Of a stretch of DNA of 64,000 nucleotides, positions 1 through 9,186 are shown piece by piece. Source of the DNA: Mucilaginibacter_A sp964236465 (GTDB lineage Bacteria; Bacteroidota; Bacteroidia; Sphingobacteriales; Sphingobacteriaceae); NCBI GenBank assembly GCA_964236465.1, contig CAXSBZ010000003.1, positions 62,001 through 126,000 of the forward strand, in the 5' to 3' direction. The notes beneath the pieces were generated by a model. It did no database searches and had not been told where the DNA came from. It was given only the letters and a program-made list of their open reading frames with translations. Made by a program: the position numbers and the translations under genes. Every line of letters starts with the position of its first letter. Position 1 is the stretch's first letter.

Positions 1-2
1 AT

Positions 3-68
3 GCAGATGTGTTTAATGTGCTGAAAGATAAAGCCAATGTAAAAGATTACCGGGCAAAGTTCTTTTAA
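3..68 (+). CDS. C-terminal fragment of an unidentified protein
   Basis: Only the last 21 codons lie in the window. The frame starting at base 3 is open and ends at TAA (66-68), giving a tail that closes with KDYRAKFF. It runs in the same direction as the DUF2480 gene 68 bases downstream, so the two may be co-transcribed. The fragment is too short to assign to a family. Confidence 0.6.
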   Translation, partial: ADVFNVLKDKANVKDYRAKFF

Positions 69-136
69 TCAGACTTGGCAATAATTTTACATCCGGAAAT
101 CAGTTAAATGGTTTTCGGATTTTTTATTTTTACGCT

Positions 137-658
137 ATGGATATTCAGGAAAATATAGTTAATAAAGTTGCCCAAAGCGGTTTGGTTACGTTTGATCCTG
201 CCAGTTTGTATCCGGCTGGAGAACGGGTTTTGTACGATATCAAAGACAACCTTTTTATGGGTTTGATGCTGCGGGAAAAGGATTTCAGGGAGTTTATCAA
301 ACTGCACGACTGGCAGCAATATCAGGATAAATTTGTAGCGGTTACCTGTTCTGCGGATGCCATTGTGCCTACCTGGGCTTATATGTTACTGGCCAATAAG
401 CTGGCTCCTTTTGCCCGAAAAGTGGTTTTTGGCGATTTGGATATGCTGGAAACGGTTTTGTTTGAGGAAGCCATCAGCCAAATGAATTTGGAAAAATTTC
501 GAGACCAGCGTGTGGTTATCAAAGGCTGCGGCGATATTGCCGTGCCGGAATCTGCTTACGTAAGCCTGACTTTCCGTTTAACGTCTGTTGTAAAAAGTAT
601 TCTTTACGGAGAACCTTGTTCTACAGTTCCCGTTTATAAACGCAAAGAAATAATTTAG
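137..658 (+). CDS. DUF2480 family protein
   Basis: 173-residue soluble protein without signal peptide or membrane segment. The overall pattern (FDPASLYPAGERVLYDIKD near residues 20-38, then a stretch with WQQYQDKFVAVTCSADAIVP near 59-78) matches the DUF2480 family, which is largely confined to Bacteroidota and has no established function. In many relatives the gene lies close to Fe-S cluster (suf) genes, but the upstream neighbour here is cut off so this cannot be tested. The gene is 24 bases from the DUF3108 gene, so it probably heads a three-gene unit. The ATG was chosen because it gives the family's usual length. Confidence 0.85.
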   Translation: MDIQENIVNKVAQSGLVTFDPASLYPAGERVLYDIKDNLFMGLMLREKDFREFIKLHDWQQYQDKFVAVTCSADAIVPTWAYMLLANKLAPFARKVVFGDLDMLETVLFEEAISQMNLEKFRDQRVVIKGCGDIAVPESAYVSLTFRLTSVVKSILYGEPCSTVPVYKRKEII

Positions 659-682
659 AACTCAAGTTTTGGTTGGCTAATT

Positions 683-1471
683 ATGGTAAAAATCCTACGA
701 ATATCAATTGCTTTTATCGTTTTATTCCATCAATTTGTATTTGCTCAGGATTTAGTTAAAAAAAATACTTTAGCTTTTAAAGACGGCGAACAGTTAAGTT
801 ATCGCCTGAAATATGGAATTTTCACGGCTGCGGAAGCCAATTTGAAAATAGAAGAAAGTGCCGTTAAGTTTGACGGAAAGCCAACTTATCACATTGTAAT
901 TGATGGAAAAACAGCCGGAAGTTTTGATATTTTTTTCAAGGTCCGCAACCGTTACGAATCTTTTATCGACCATACTACCACGCTTCCTTATTATTATACC
1001 GAAAACCGCCGGGAGGGCAAATATCGCCGCAGCGACAAAGTAGTTTTTGATTATGAGGACAAAAAGATCACCGCCCAAACGGGTGTTTTTCCGTTTAAAG
1101 GACAAGTTTTTGACTTGCCTTCAGCTTATTACTTTGCCCGAAACCTCGACCTGTCAAAAATAAAACCCGGAGATGAACTGAAACTCCAGTATTTTTCGGA
1201 AAAAAAAGTAGAAACTTTAGGGATTACTTACGTTGGCAAAGAAGATATTACCTGCGATTTGGGTACATTCAACTGTTTAAAGTTTTGCCCTTCTATTGTA
1301 CCGGGCCGCATTTTTAGAAAAGACAGTAAACTCTATTTGTGGATCACCAATGATGGCAACCGCATACCTGTAAAAGCACAGGTAGAGATTTTGGTTGGTA
1401 CGGTAACTTTAGAAATAATCAACGCAAAAGGACTTAAATATCCTGTCAACCAACAAGCCCCAAAAGAATGA
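683..1471 (+). CDS. DUF3108 domain protein, exported
   Basis: 262 residues. Residues 1-22 form a signal peptide (basic start, hydrophobic core, FAQ cleavage region), so the product is probably periplasmic. The body matches DUF3108: an N-terminal LSYRLKYGIFTAAEANLKI-type strand pattern and a C-terminal section rich in beta strands ending near the GLKYP tail. No catalytic residues are known for the family. The stop codon overlaps the start of the DUF3109 gene by four bases (ATGA), indicating translational coupling. Family assignment is firm; role unknown. Confidence 0.85.
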   Translation: MVKILRISIAFIVLFHQFVFAQDLVKKNTLAFKDGEQLSYRLKYGIFTAAEANLKIEESAVKFDGKPTYHIVIDGKTAGSFDIFFKVRNRYESFIDHTTTLPYYYTENRREGKYRRSDKVVFDYEDKKITAQTGVFPFKGQVFDLPSAYYFARNLDLSKIKPGDELKLQYFSEKKVETLGITYVGKEDITCDLGTFNCLKFCPSIVPGRIFRKDSKLYLWITNDGNRIPVKAQVEILVGTVTLEIINAKGLKYPVNQQAPKE

Positions 1472-2046
1472 TTGAAGTAAAAAATACATTGGTTCATGAG
1501 GACGTGATCAAGGAGAATTTTGTGTGTAATTTGAACCGGTGTAAAGGTGCATGCTGCGTAGAAGGCGATTCCGGTGCGCCGCTAAACCTGGATGAGCTGA
1601 ATGTGCTGGCAGAAATTTATCCGGCCGTAAAACCTTACATGACGGCCAAAGGCATCGAAACCATAGAACAAGTAGGCACTTCTGTGGTGGATTTTGAAGG
1701 TGATTATACCACGCCTTGTGTGGATGGAAATAAAGAATGTGCTTATGTAACCTGGGAAAACGGAATCACCAAATGTGCCATCGAAAAAGCTTATGAAGCA
1801 GGTGCCACTACTTGGAAAAAACCTATTTCTTGCCATTTGTATCCGATCCGGGTAACAAAATATCCGGAATTTGAAGTGCTTTTTTATGATCGATGGAGCA
1901 TTTGCAGCCCGGCTTGTTCTTTTGGGAACGAGTTAAAAGTGAGCATTTACCAGTTTTTAAAAGACCCGCTGATCCGGAAATACGGTGCGGATTGGTATCA
2001 GGAACTGGAAGAACAGATTGCTGCACTTAATCCAGCCGAAAAATAA
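1468..2046 (+). CDS. DUF3109 family cysteine-rich protein
   Basis: 192 residues, cytoplasmic. Four cysteines at the start (C20, C25, C29, C30 in CNLNRCKGACC) and more later (including the CSPACSF segment) suggest metal or Fe-S cluster binding, as in the related YkgJ-type zinc/iron-chelating domain; that is an inference from family and spacing. It overlaps the preceding DUF3108 gene by four bases and is followed by a dispersed-repeat pair that may end the unit. Family assignment is confident; biochemical role is unknown. Confidence 0.85.
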   Translation: MIEVKNTLVHEDVIKENFVCNLNRCKGACCVEGDSGAPLNLDELNVLAEIYPAVKPYMTAKGIETIEQVGTSVVDFEGDYTTPCVDGNKECAYVTWENGITKCAIEKAYEAGATTWKKPISCHLYPIRVTKYPEFEVLFYDRWSICSPACSFGNELKVSIYQFLKDPLIRKYGADWYQELEEQIAALNPAEK

Positions 2047-2102
2047 TTTTCTTTCCTGTTATAATTTTAATATTTGCAACGTATAAACCGAATGCAGAAG
2101 CA

Positions 2103-2132
2103 ATACTGTTTTTATAGGGATAAAAGAAGCAT
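2103..2132. repeat. inverted pair of the dispersed 14-bp motif
   Basis: A minus-strand copy of the ACAGTAT form (2103-2116, one mismatch) stands back to back with an exact plus-strand copy of the GAAGCAT form (2119-2132), separated by only about three bases. The two arms can pair imperfectly. The pair lies between the DUF3109 gene and the RemB-like gene and may act as a terminator for the upstream unit. Confidence 0.8.
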
Positions 2133-2170
2133 TTGCAATAGATGCTCCAAAATCCAACTACGCTAATCAC

Positions 2171-3775
2171 ATGACCAAAAAGATACTTTTCATACTTGTT
2201 TTATTTTTGCTTAAAACTGCTGTCCAGGCACAATCTGTTTATCTGCCGTATGCTTATCAGTTTTACCAGAAGCTGGATTCGAGCGTATATTCCAATCAAT
2301 CCAGGTTCCACAGTTCCATGAAGCCATTTCTGGTTGATGATACGCTCATCAGCCAGCAATATCAATCGCTGATGAATGCCGGCGTAGATTCTATCGGTAA
2401 AAGAAGCTGGGTGCACCGCAAGTTGTTTCAGGAGCATTTGGTAGATATCAAAGAAAAAGAATTTACAGCTTTTATAGATTTTTTGCCGGATTTTACTGTA
2501 GGGCGGGATATTAGTAATCATAAAACAACCTGGCTCAACACGCGCGGCTACCAAATTGGAGGCACCATCGGCAGCAAGTTTTATTTCTACACCAGTGGTT
2601 ACGAAAATCAGGGCGTTTTCCCAAATTATGTAAGTAATTATATCAACAAAATTGATATCGTACCCGGCCAAGCTTATGACAGGAGCTTTGGTAAAAATAC
2701 TAAAGACTGGTCTTATGTTACTGCACTTTTATCCTACACGCCAAACAAATATCTCAACTTCACTTTAGGGCAGGATAAAAATTTTATTGGTGATGGTTAT
2801 CGTTCCGTTCTGCTGTCTGATTACGCTTCCAATTATCCCTTTTTCAAACTAACCGGCACTTTGGGCAACGTCCGCTACATGTCTATGTGGGCAAATATGC
2901 AGGACCCGTTGGCACCAAAGCTTTCTTATGAAGATGGCAACCGCAAAAAATGGGGTGTTTTCCACTATCTGGATTGGAACGTCAACAATAAATTTTCTTT
3001 AGGCTTTTTCGATTCTGTAATTTGGGCGGATAAAGACGATGCCGGAAACAAGCGTGGTTTTGATTTCAATTACGTAAATCCCTTTGTTTTCCTGCGTCCG
3101 GTAGAAGCCAATATTGGTTCCGGTGATAATGCTTTGATTGGTTTCACCGGAAAGTACAAGTTTGTAGATAAATCAGCCATTTATGGGCAGTTTGCTTTGG
3201 ATGAATTTGAATCAAAAAACTTTTTTTCAAGCAACGGAAGTTATAGAAATAAATATGCCTGGCAATTGGGCCTTCGCGGAGCAGATTTATTAGCGGTAAA
3301 ACGTTTAAATTATTTGCTGGAAATTAACAATGCCAAACCTTATACTTATACCGAAACCAATGCCATTATCAACTATGCACAAAATGCTGAACCCTTAGCA
3401 GATCCTCTTGGGGCAAATTTTCGCGAAGTGGTGGGGATTTTAAATTATGCAATTGGCAGGTTCAACTTTTACGGACAAGCTGAATTTGGACATTATGGTT
3501 TAGACCCGACTACCACAGATAATTTCGGAAAAGACATTTTTAAACTGTATAATCAGCCTACAAAAATTTTAGGAAATTATACCGGGCAAGGACTCACCAC
3601 AAACTTATATTATGGAGAAGGCCGGGTTTCCTACATGTTAAATCCAAAGTATAATTTGCGGTTGGAAGTTGGCGGGACACTTCGCCATGAAAAAAACGCG
3701 CTAAGTACCAACAATACAGCCCTGATCATTTTTGGCTTACGCAGCAGCTTCCGCAATTTGTATTATGATTTTTGA
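2171..3775 (+). CDS. RemB-like gliding/outer-membrane beta-barrel protein
   Basis: 534 residues with a signal peptide (about 1-20, ending VQAQ). The rest is rich in alternating aromatic strands, ends in an aromatic residue (YYDF), and carries NFTLGQDKNFIGDGYRS near residues 195-211, which resembles the gliding-motility protein RemB of Flavobacterium. It most likely sits in the outer membrane. RemB in flavobacteria is a mobile surface protein with a minor role in gliding; whether this organism glides is unknown, but sprA elsewhere in the window shows the type IX secretion context. It converges on dxs. A capsule-assembly (Wzi-like) barrel is the alternative. Confidence 0.6.
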   Translation: MTKKILFILVLFLLKTAVQAQSVYLPYAYQFYQKLDSSVYSNQSRFHSSMKPFLVDDTLISQQYQSLMNAGVDSIGKRSWVHRKLFQEHLVDIKEKEFTAFIDFLPDFTVGRDISNHKTTWLNTRGYQIGGTIGSKFYFYTSGYENQGVFPNYVSNYINKIDIVPGQAYDRSFGKNTKDWSYVTALLSYTPNKYLNFTLGQDKNFIGDGYRSVLLSDYASNYPFFKLTGTLGNVRYMSMWANMQDPLAPKLSYEDGNRKKWGVFHYLDWNVNNKFSLGFFDSVIWADKDDAGNKRGFDFNYVNPFVFLRPVEANIGSGDNALIGFTGKYKFVDKSAIYGQFALDEFESKNFFSSNGSYRNKYAWQLGLRGADLLAVKRLNYLLEINNAKPYTYTETNAIINYAQNAEPLADPLGANFREVVGILNYAIGRFNFYGQAEFGHYGLDPTTTDNFGKDIFKLYNQPTKILGNYTGQGLTTNLYYGEGRVSYMLNPKYNLRLEVGGTLRHEKNALSTNNTALIIFGLRSSFRNLYYDF

Positions 3776-3844
3776 GGTTGAAGATATATTCAAAATATAA
3801 AAGGTTAGAATTTAAAAAATTCTGCCTTTTCACATTTACTGCCC

Positions 3845-3856
3845 TAAAAGAAGCAT
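3845..3856 (+). repeat. dispersed motif copy overlapping the dxs stop
   Basis: TAAAAGAAGCAT, matching the last 12 bases of the dispersed motif. Its final T is the last base of the dxs TGA stop read on the minus strand, so the motif begins exactly at the end of the dxs frame. It lies in the 80-base gap between the convergent RemB-like and dxs genes. Confidence 0.75.
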
Positions 3857-5784
3857 CAGGAAGCAATCGTTCGTGTTACTCTTTTTACCGCTATTTTTTT
3901 GATTTGGGTGGAGATGGACGCCGCATCATAACCACATTCTGCCCAAAGTTCCGGCTGCTCGCCGTGTTCTATAAAACGATCAGGAATTCCCAATCGGACT
4001 ACTTTTGCCGCGTAACCATGATCGGCCATAAACTCAATCACCGCACTGCCCATGCCGCCTTGCAGGCAGCCATCTTCAACTGTGATTACTTTATCAAACT
4101 TTTGGAAAACTTCATGTAATAATTCTGCATCCAATGGTTTTACAAAACGTAAATCATAATGTGCCGGATAAATGCCTTCCTGATTTAAAATCTCTACTGC
4201 TTTTACCGCCTCATTTCCGATAGTCCCGATGGTCAAAATTGCCACTTCCTCGCCATCGCAAATCATGCGGCCTTTGCCCACCGGCAACGCTTTCATTGGC
4301 TTTTGCCAGTTCACCATTTCGCCATTGCCACGCGGATAACGGATCGAGAACGGGCCCATATCTTCTTGCTGCGCGGTAAACATCAGGTTGCGCAACTCTT
4401 CTTCGTTCATCGGTGCCGAAACAATCATGTTTGGGATGCAGCGCATAAAAGCCAAATCATAAGCACCATGATGCGTTGGCCCGTCTGCTCCGGCCAAACC
4501 TGCCCTGTCCAGACAAAAAACAACATTCAGTTTCTGTATCGCCACATCATGAATTACCTGATCATAAGCTCTTTGCATAAAGCTGGAGTAGATATTACAA
4601 AACGGAATCATGCCTTGCGTTGCCAAACCAGCCGAAAAAGTAACCGCATGCTGCTCGGCAATGCCTACGTCAAATGCGCGTTCCGGCATCGCTTTCATCA
4701 TTAGATTTAGAGAAGAACCGGAAGGCATCGCAGGCGTAATGCCCATTATTTTAGGGTTATTTTCCGCTAATTCGATAATTGTATGGCCAAAAACGTCCTG
4801 ATATTTTGGTGGTTTTGGTTTATCGTAAATAGGTTTCTTAATCTCTCCGGTAATTTTATCAAACAATCCCGGAGCGTGCCAAATGGTTTGGTCTTTTTCC
4901 GCCAAAGCATAGCCCTTACCTTTTACAGTAATGCAATGCAACAATTTTGGCCCCGGAATATCGCGCAGCTGCTTCAAAACTTTAACTAATTGTTTCACAT
5001 TGTGGCCATCCACCGGGCCAAAATACCGAAACTGCAAAGATTCAAAAAGGTTACTGTTTTTAAGGATTGTTCCTTTGATGCTTTTCTCCAGTTTTTTGGC
5101 GATTTGAAAAGCATCCGGCCCAAGTGCAGAAATTTTGGCCAAAATATGCGCGGCTTCATCCCGAAAACGGTTATAAGATTTGGAGGTAGAAATAGTGGTC
5201 AAATATTCTTTCAGGGCGCCTACATTTGGGTCGATAGACATGCAGTTATCATTTAAAATCACCAACAGATTCGAGTTTTCGATTCCTGCATGGTTCAACG
5301 CTTCAAAAGCCATCCCACCGGTTAGTGCGCCGTCGCCAATCACGGCCACATGCTGACGGTCAAGTTCGCCTTTTCGGTGCGAAGCTACAGCCATGCCCAA
5401 AGCCGCCGAAATGGAAGTGGAAGAGTGGCCAACGCCAAAAGTATCATAAGCACTTTCGGCCCGTTTTGGGAAACCGCTGATGCCTTTGTACAAACGATTG
5501 GTATGAAAAACGCCTCGGCGGCCAGTCAGTATTTTGTGTCCGTAAGCCTGATGGCCCACATCCCAAACCAGCTGATCGTAAGGCGTATTTAGCACATAAT
5601 GCAGCGCAACCGTCAGCTCCACCACGCCCAAACTTGCCCCGAAATGGCCGCCATTAACCGAAACAATATCAATAATATACTGCCTCAGTTCCTGGGAAAT
5701 TTCCGGAAGTTGGTCTTCATTAAATTTCTTTAAATCAGAAGGTGAATAAATTTGCTGTAAAAGGTTGCCCGCCTGTACTTCCAT
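3856..5784 (-). CDS. dxs: 1-deoxy-D-xylulose-5-phosphate synthase
   Basis: 642 residues, the normal family length. Condenses pyruvate and glyceraldehyde 3-phosphate to DXP, the first step of the MEP isoprenoid pathway, using thiamine diphosphate. Visible landmarks are HFGASLGVVELTVALHYV (near 46-63), the GDGALTGGMAFEALNHAG thiamine-binding segment (near 150), the DVGIAEQHAVTFSAGLA pyrimidine-domain motif (near 370-390) and DRAGLAGADGPTHHG. It is transcribed alone, leftward, between a -7 promoter element at 5812-5819 and a motif copy at its stop. No anomalies. Confidence 0.98.
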   Translation of the reverse strand: MEVQAGNLLQQIYSPSDLKKFNEDQLPEISQELRQYIIDIVSVNGGHFGASLGVVELTVALHYVLNTPYDQLVWDVGHQAYGHKILTGRRGVFHTNRLYKGISGFPKRAESAYDTFGVGHSSTSISAALGMAVASHRKGELDRQHVAVIGDGALTGGMAFEALNHAGIENSNLLVILNDNCMSIDPNVGALKEYLTTISTSKSYNRFRDEAAHILAKISALGPDAFQIAKKLEKSIKGTILKNSNLFESLQFRYFGPVDGHNVKQLVKVLKQLRDIPGPKLLHCITVKGKGYALAEKDQTIWHAPGLFDKITGEIKKPIYDKPKPPKYQDVFGHTIIELAENNPKIMGITPAMPSGSSLNLMMKAMPERAFDVGIAEQHAVTFSAGLATQGMIPFCNIYSSFMQRAYDQVIHDVAIQKLNVVFCLDRAGLAGADGPTHHGAYDLAFMRCIPNMIVSAPMNEEELRNLMFTAQQEDMGPFSIRYPRGNGEMVNWQKPMKALPVGKGRMICDGEEVAILTIGTIGNEAVKAVEILNQEGIYPAHYDLRFVKPLDAELLHEVFQKFDKVITVEDGCLQGGMGSAVIEFMADHGYAAKVVRLGIPDRFIEHGEQPELWAECGYDAASISTQIKKIAVKRVTRTIAS

Positions 5785-5793
5785 GTAGCCGCT

Positions 5794-5807
5794 ATACTGT
5801 TTTTATC
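5794..5807 (-). repeat. dispersed motif copy in the dxs leader
   Basis: Exact minus-strand GATAAAAACAGTAT ten bases ahead of the dxs start codon. It sits just downstream of the putative -7 element, so it would be at or near the 5' end of the dxs mRNA. Confidence 0.85.
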
Positions 5808-5811
5808 TATA

Positions 5812-5819
5812 CAAAATTA
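5812..5819 (-). promoter_or_regulatory. candidate dxs promoter -7 element
   Basis: TAATTTTG on the minus strand matches the Bacteroidota -7 consensus TAnnTTTG exactly and would start transcription about 20 bases before the dxs ATG. No TTTG -33 element was found at the usual 19-21 base spacing. Confidence 0.4.
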
Positions 5820-5949
5820 GATTATTTGGTCAAATAATCGTTACCAAATTCTACGCGCAGGCCTGGTTTATGTTTGAGGATATAATTTTTTCTTTTGATA
5901 ATTAATCTTGAAATCATCTCCTCAGAAATTATTTTTCCAATTTTAGGTC

Positions 5950-5963
5950 GATAAAAGAAGCAT
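5950..5963 (+). repeat. dispersed motif copy upstream of glyA
   Basis: Exact GATAAAAGAAGCAT with the upstream AATTTTAGG box, 80 bases before glyA. The 258-base dxs-glyA gap holds this copy, the dxs promoter region and no open frame of note. Confidence 0.85.
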
Positions 5964-6042
5964 GCATTACAACGCACTTCTTGCAAAAAATTCCGGCTGC
6001 GGATAAAAATATGGCTAAATTCGGCCGTCCATAAATCAGATC

Positions 6043-7314
6043 ATGAAAAGAGATAAATTAATATTCAAATTATTAGACGATGAGCAGGAACGCCAGGAAA
6101 AAGGTATCGAACTAATCGCTTCCGAAAACTTTGTGAGCAAGCAGGTGATGCAAGCGGCCGGTTCCGCAGCAACCAATAAATACGCAGAAGGCTTACCCGG
6201 AAAACGCTATTATGGTGGTTGTGAGGTAGTTGACGAGATTGAAACGATTGCGATAGAACGTGCCAAACAACTTTTCAACGCTGAGTGGGCCAACGTGCAG
6301 CCGCATTCCGGCGCGCAGGCCAACGCCGCTGTTTTGCTGGCTTGTTTGCAGGCCGGTGATAAAATCTTGGGTTTTGATCTTTCTCATGGCGGACATTTAA
6401 CGCACGGTTCGCCGGTAAATTTTTCCGGAAAATTATACAAACCATTTTTTTACGGGGTGAAAAAAGAGACCGGTTTGATCGATTATGATCTGCTAAAAGA
6501 AGTTGCCCTGCGCGAAAAACCAAAGCTGATTATCTGCGGTGCTTCGGCCTATTCGCGCGATTGGGATTATGCTTTTATCCGTAGTGTGGCTGATGAAATT
6601 GGTGCGCTGGTTTTGGCTGATATTTCGCATCCGTCAGGTTTAATTGCCCGTGGTTTGCTGACGGATCCGCTTCCGCATTGCCATATTGTAACTACTACTA
6701 CGCACAAAACTTTGCGAGGCCCGCGCGGCGGTTTGATTTTGCTGGGAAAAGATTTTGAAAACCCGTTCGGCCTGAAAACACCAAAAGGCGAAACCCGCAT
6801 GATGTCATCTGTGTTGGATATGGCCGTTTTTCCGGGAACGCAAGGCGGGCCGCTGGAGCATATTATTGCGGCCAAAGCCATCGCTTTTGGTGAAGCTTTG
6901 AGCGATAAATTCATGAAATACATTGTTCAGGTAAAGCAAAATGCAGCCGCCATGGCCGAAGCTTTGATGGGTTTGGATTATAATATCATCTCCGGCGGAA
7001 CGGATAACCACATGATGCTCATTGATTTACGCAATAAAAATGTAACCGGCAAAGCAGCAGAAAGTGCCTTAGACCGTGCCGGCATCACGGCTAATAAAAA
7101 CATGGTTCCTTTTGATGATAAATCGCCGTTTGTAACCTCCGGTATCCGCGTAGGCACAGCTGCCGTTACCACAAGAGGAATGAAAGAAAAACAGATGAAA
7201 AAAATTGTGGAACTGATGAATTCTGTGCTAACTAATATCAACGATGAAGCACACATTGAGAAAGTACGCGATCAGGTGCACCAACTGACTAAGAAATTTC
7301 CGTTGTATAAATAA
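6043..7314 (+). CDS. glyA: Serine hydroxymethyltransferase
   Basis: 423 residues. PLP enzyme interconverting serine and glycine with transfer of the one-carbon unit to tetrahydrofolate. The PLP lysine is K222 in TTTTHKTLRGPRGG; the N-terminal IELIASENFVS and KYAEGLPGKRYYGGCE segments and the VFPGTQGGPLEH segment are all present. It stands alone, divergent from dxs, and ends in a clear hairpin terminator. The glycine-cleavage genes gcvH and gcvT are elsewhere in the window and share the folate one-carbon pool. Confidence 0.98.
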   Translation: MKRDKLIFKLLDDEQERQEKGIELIASENFVSKQVMQAAGSAATNKYAEGLPGKRYYGGCEVVDEIETIAIERAKQLFNAEWANVQPHSGAQANAAVLLACLQAGDKILGFDLSHGGHLTHGSPVNFSGKLYKPFFYGVKKETGLIDYDLLKEVALREKPKLIICGASAYSRDWDYAFIRSVADEIGALVLADISHPSGLIARGLLTDPLPHCHIVTTTTHKTLRGPRGGLILLGKDFENPFGLKTPKGETRMMSSVLDMAVFPGTQGGPLEHIIAAKAIAFGEALSDKFMKYIVQVKQNAAAMAEALMGLDYNIISGGTDNHMMLIDLRNKNVTGKAAESALDRAGITANKNMVPFDDKSPFVTSGIRVGTAAVTTRGMKEKQMKKIVELMNSVLTNINDEAHIEKVRDQVHQLTKKFPLYK

Positions 7315-7318
7315 TTTT

Positions 7319-7357
7319 AAAAACGGCAGTAATCCGGTTTGGGTTACTGCTGTTTTT
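7319..7357 (+). terminator. glyA terminator
   Basis: AAACGGCAGTAA (7321-7332) pairs with TTACTGCTGTTT (7344-7355) with one G-U pair, followed by a T run. The right arm and T run read on the minus strand as GATAAAAACAGCAGT, a near-match to the dispersed motif, so the terminator is partly built from a motif copy. It probably also stops the converging comF transcript. Confidence 0.8.
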
Positions 7358-7376
7358 ATCAACCCAAATTTAAGTC

Positions 7377-7390
7377 GATAAAAACAGTAT
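7377..7390 (+). repeat. dispersed motif copy overlapping the comF stop
   Basis: Exact GATAAAAACAGTAT preceded by an AAATTTAAG box. Its last base is the last base of the comF TGA stop on the minus strand, the same arrangement as at dxs. It forms an inverted pair with the copy embedded in the glyA terminator arm (7344-7360). Confidence 0.85.
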
Positions 7391-8088
7391 CAGCCAGCCA
7401 GAGCAATTGTTGCAATACTAATCTTTAGGCCCGGAATCTGTAGCAAAACGTTACAACAAGCCTCCAAAGTGGCACCGGTTGTGATGATGTCATCCACCAT
7501 CAAAATATGTTTTCCGGCCAATTTCTCCGGATTTTTCACCCAAAAAACTTCCTTCATATTTTCATAGCGGGAAATCCGTGATTTTTTGGTCTGGCTTTCA
7601 GTGCTGATGGTTTTGATCAGGTTTTGGTTTTCTACCGGAATCAGCATTTTTTGCGAAAGCCCTTCAGCGATGCATAAACTCTGATTATAACCGCGTTTCA
7701 ATTGTTTTTGCTGATGCAGCGGAACCGGCATAATCATATCTGCAGCAGCAAAAATCGGATTTTCGAGTAACTTTTTTGCCGCCAGTTTGCCTAAATAAAC
7801 GCCAACTTCCGGCCGATTTTTGTATTTCAGCTGATGCAACAGGTTTTGCACGCGATTGCCTTTTACAAAATAAAGCAAAGCCGAAGCCGCTTCGATCGGC
7901 ACGCGCCCCCAGAAACTTTGGGCAACGGCATTATCAGCATGGAGATGAAAATCAGTAAAAGGCAGGTGATACAGGCAATCGGTACAAATAATTTCTTCGT
8001 TGCCATACAAACTTTTGGTGCAGGCCTGGCAAAGTTCCGGGAAAATCAAGGCTACAAAATCAGCAAAATAAGTTTGTTTTAAATTCAT
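7390..8088 (-). CDS. comF: ComF family phosphoribosyltransferase-like protein
   Basis: 232 residues. The N-terminus carries a four-cysteine zinc-ribbon (C20, C23, C35, C38) and the C-terminus a type I phosphoribosyltransferase PRPP loop (VDDIITTGAT, near residue 196). ComF/GntX proteins are required for natural transformation in Bacillus, Haemophilus and Helicobacter, where they act on incoming single-stranded DNA, but orthologues are widespread in bacteria of unknown competence. It lies 33 bases downstream of rlmN on the same strand, so the two probably form one transcript. Its presence is compatible with, but does not prove, DNA uptake. Confidence 0.9.
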   Translation of the reverse strand: MNLKQTYFADFVALIFPELCQACTKSLYGNEEIICTDCLYHLPFTDFHLHADNAVAQSFWGRVPIEAASALLYFVKGNRVQNLLHQLKYKNRPEVGVYLGKLAAKKLLENPIFAAADMIMPVPLHQQKQLKRGYNQSLCIAEGLSQKMLIPVENQNLIKTISTESQTKKSRISRYENMKEVFWVKNPEKLAGKHILMVDDIITTGATLEACCNVLLQIPGLKISIATIALAG

Positions 8089-8092
8089 GCTG

Positions 8093-8106
8093 ATGCTGTT
8101 TTTATC
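8093..8106 (-). repeat. dispersed motif copy between rlmN and comF
   Basis: Exact minus-strand GATAAAAACAGCAT, four bases ahead of the comF ATG, with an AATTTTAAA box upstream on the same strand. Confidence 0.85.
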
Positions 8107-8121
8107 GGTTTAAAATTGGCT

Positions 8122-9171
8122 TTATTGTTGTTTCACAGCCAATTGTCCGCAGGCAGCATCAATATCTTTTCCTCTGCTTCTGCGGATATTGACATTGATT
8201 CCCTGCCGTTTCAAATACGCGGCAAACGCATCCGTTTTGGCTTCCTGAGTGTTTACGAAATCAGCAAAAGAAATCGGGTTGTATTCAATGATGTTTACTT
8301 TGCAAGGTAAATGTTTGCAAAACGCAGCCAATTCGGCGGCATCTTCCAGTTCATCATTAAAGTTATCAAACAGAATATACTCGTAAGTAACCGGGTTTTT
8401 AGTTTTAGAATAATAATATTTCAAAGCTTCGGCCAAAGCTTTCAAGGAGTTTTGCTCGTTGATCGGCATAATTTCGTTCCGCTTGGCATCATTTGCGGCG
8501 TGCAGCGAAAGTGCCAGGTTGAATTTTACCTGGTCATCGCCCAGTTTTTTAATCATTTTGGCGATGCCAGCCGTAGAAACCGTAATCCTTCTGGCAGCCA
8601 TATTTAAGCCGTCTTCGGCCGTAATCCGCTCGATGGATTTCATCACATTGGCATAATTTAGCAGCGGTTCGCCCATGCCCATGTACACAATATTGGTAAG
8701 CGGATGATTATAATTAAGCTTGGATTGCTGATCTAAAAGTACCACCTGATCATAAATTTCATCAGGATTGAGGTTTCTTTTGCGCTCCATGTAGCCTGTA
8801 GCACAAAATTTACACGTCAAACTGCAGCCTACTTGCGAAGAAACACAAGCCGTCATCCGTTCAGGAGCTGGGATCAATACACCTTCAATTAAATTATTAT
8901 CATATAATTTAAAAGAATTTTTGATCGTTTTATCGTTACTAAACTGTGAAGTATGTATTTTTACTGCATTTATAGTAAAAAGCGTGTTGAGTTTGATACG
9001 AAGTTCTTTGGAAAGGTTGCTCATTTGATCAAAATCAAAAGCTGACTTTTCCCACAACCAGGAGTAAACTTGTTTGGCACGAAAACTTTTTTCGCCTATT
9101 TCAGCAAAATATTTTTCAATCCTTTCAAGCGTTAAACTCCGAATATCGATTTTTTCATCTGTAGCTATCAC
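8122..9171 (-). CDS. rlmN: 23S rRNA (adenine-C2)-methyltransferase RlmN
   Basis: 349 residues. Radical-SAM enzyme that methylates C2 of A2503 in 23S rRNA and A37 in some tRNAs. The CxxxCxxC cluster motif is C116, C120, C123 (CSLTCKFCATG), and the second catalytic cysteine that becomes transiently methylated is C341 in the AACGQL tail. YMGMGEPL and NLALSLHA segments are also diagnostic. Probably co-transcribed with comF. No anomalies. Confidence 0.97.
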   Translation of the reverse strand: MIATDEKIDIRSLTLERIEKYFAEIGEKSFRAKQVYSWLWEKSAFDFDQMSNLSKELRIKLNTLFTINAVKIHTSQFSNDKTIKNSFKLYDNNLIEGVLIPAPERMTACVSSQVGCSLTCKFCATGYMERKRNLNPDEIYDQVVLLDQQSKLNYNHPLTNIVYMGMGEPLLNYANVMKSIERITAEDGLNMAARRITVSTAGIAKMIKKLGDDQVKFNLALSLHAANDAKRNEIMPINEQNSLKALAEALKYYYSKTKNPVTYEYILFDNFNDELEDAAELAAFCKHLPCKVNIIEYNPISFADFVNTQEAKTDAFAAYLKRQGINVNIRRSRGKDIDAACGQLAVKQQ

Positions 9172-9186
9172 TTTACAAAAATACGA

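Noticed and set aside
3772..4119. 115-codon plus-strand open frame over the dxs 3' end
   Set aside because: Antisense to the conserved C-terminus of dxs; no family resemblance.
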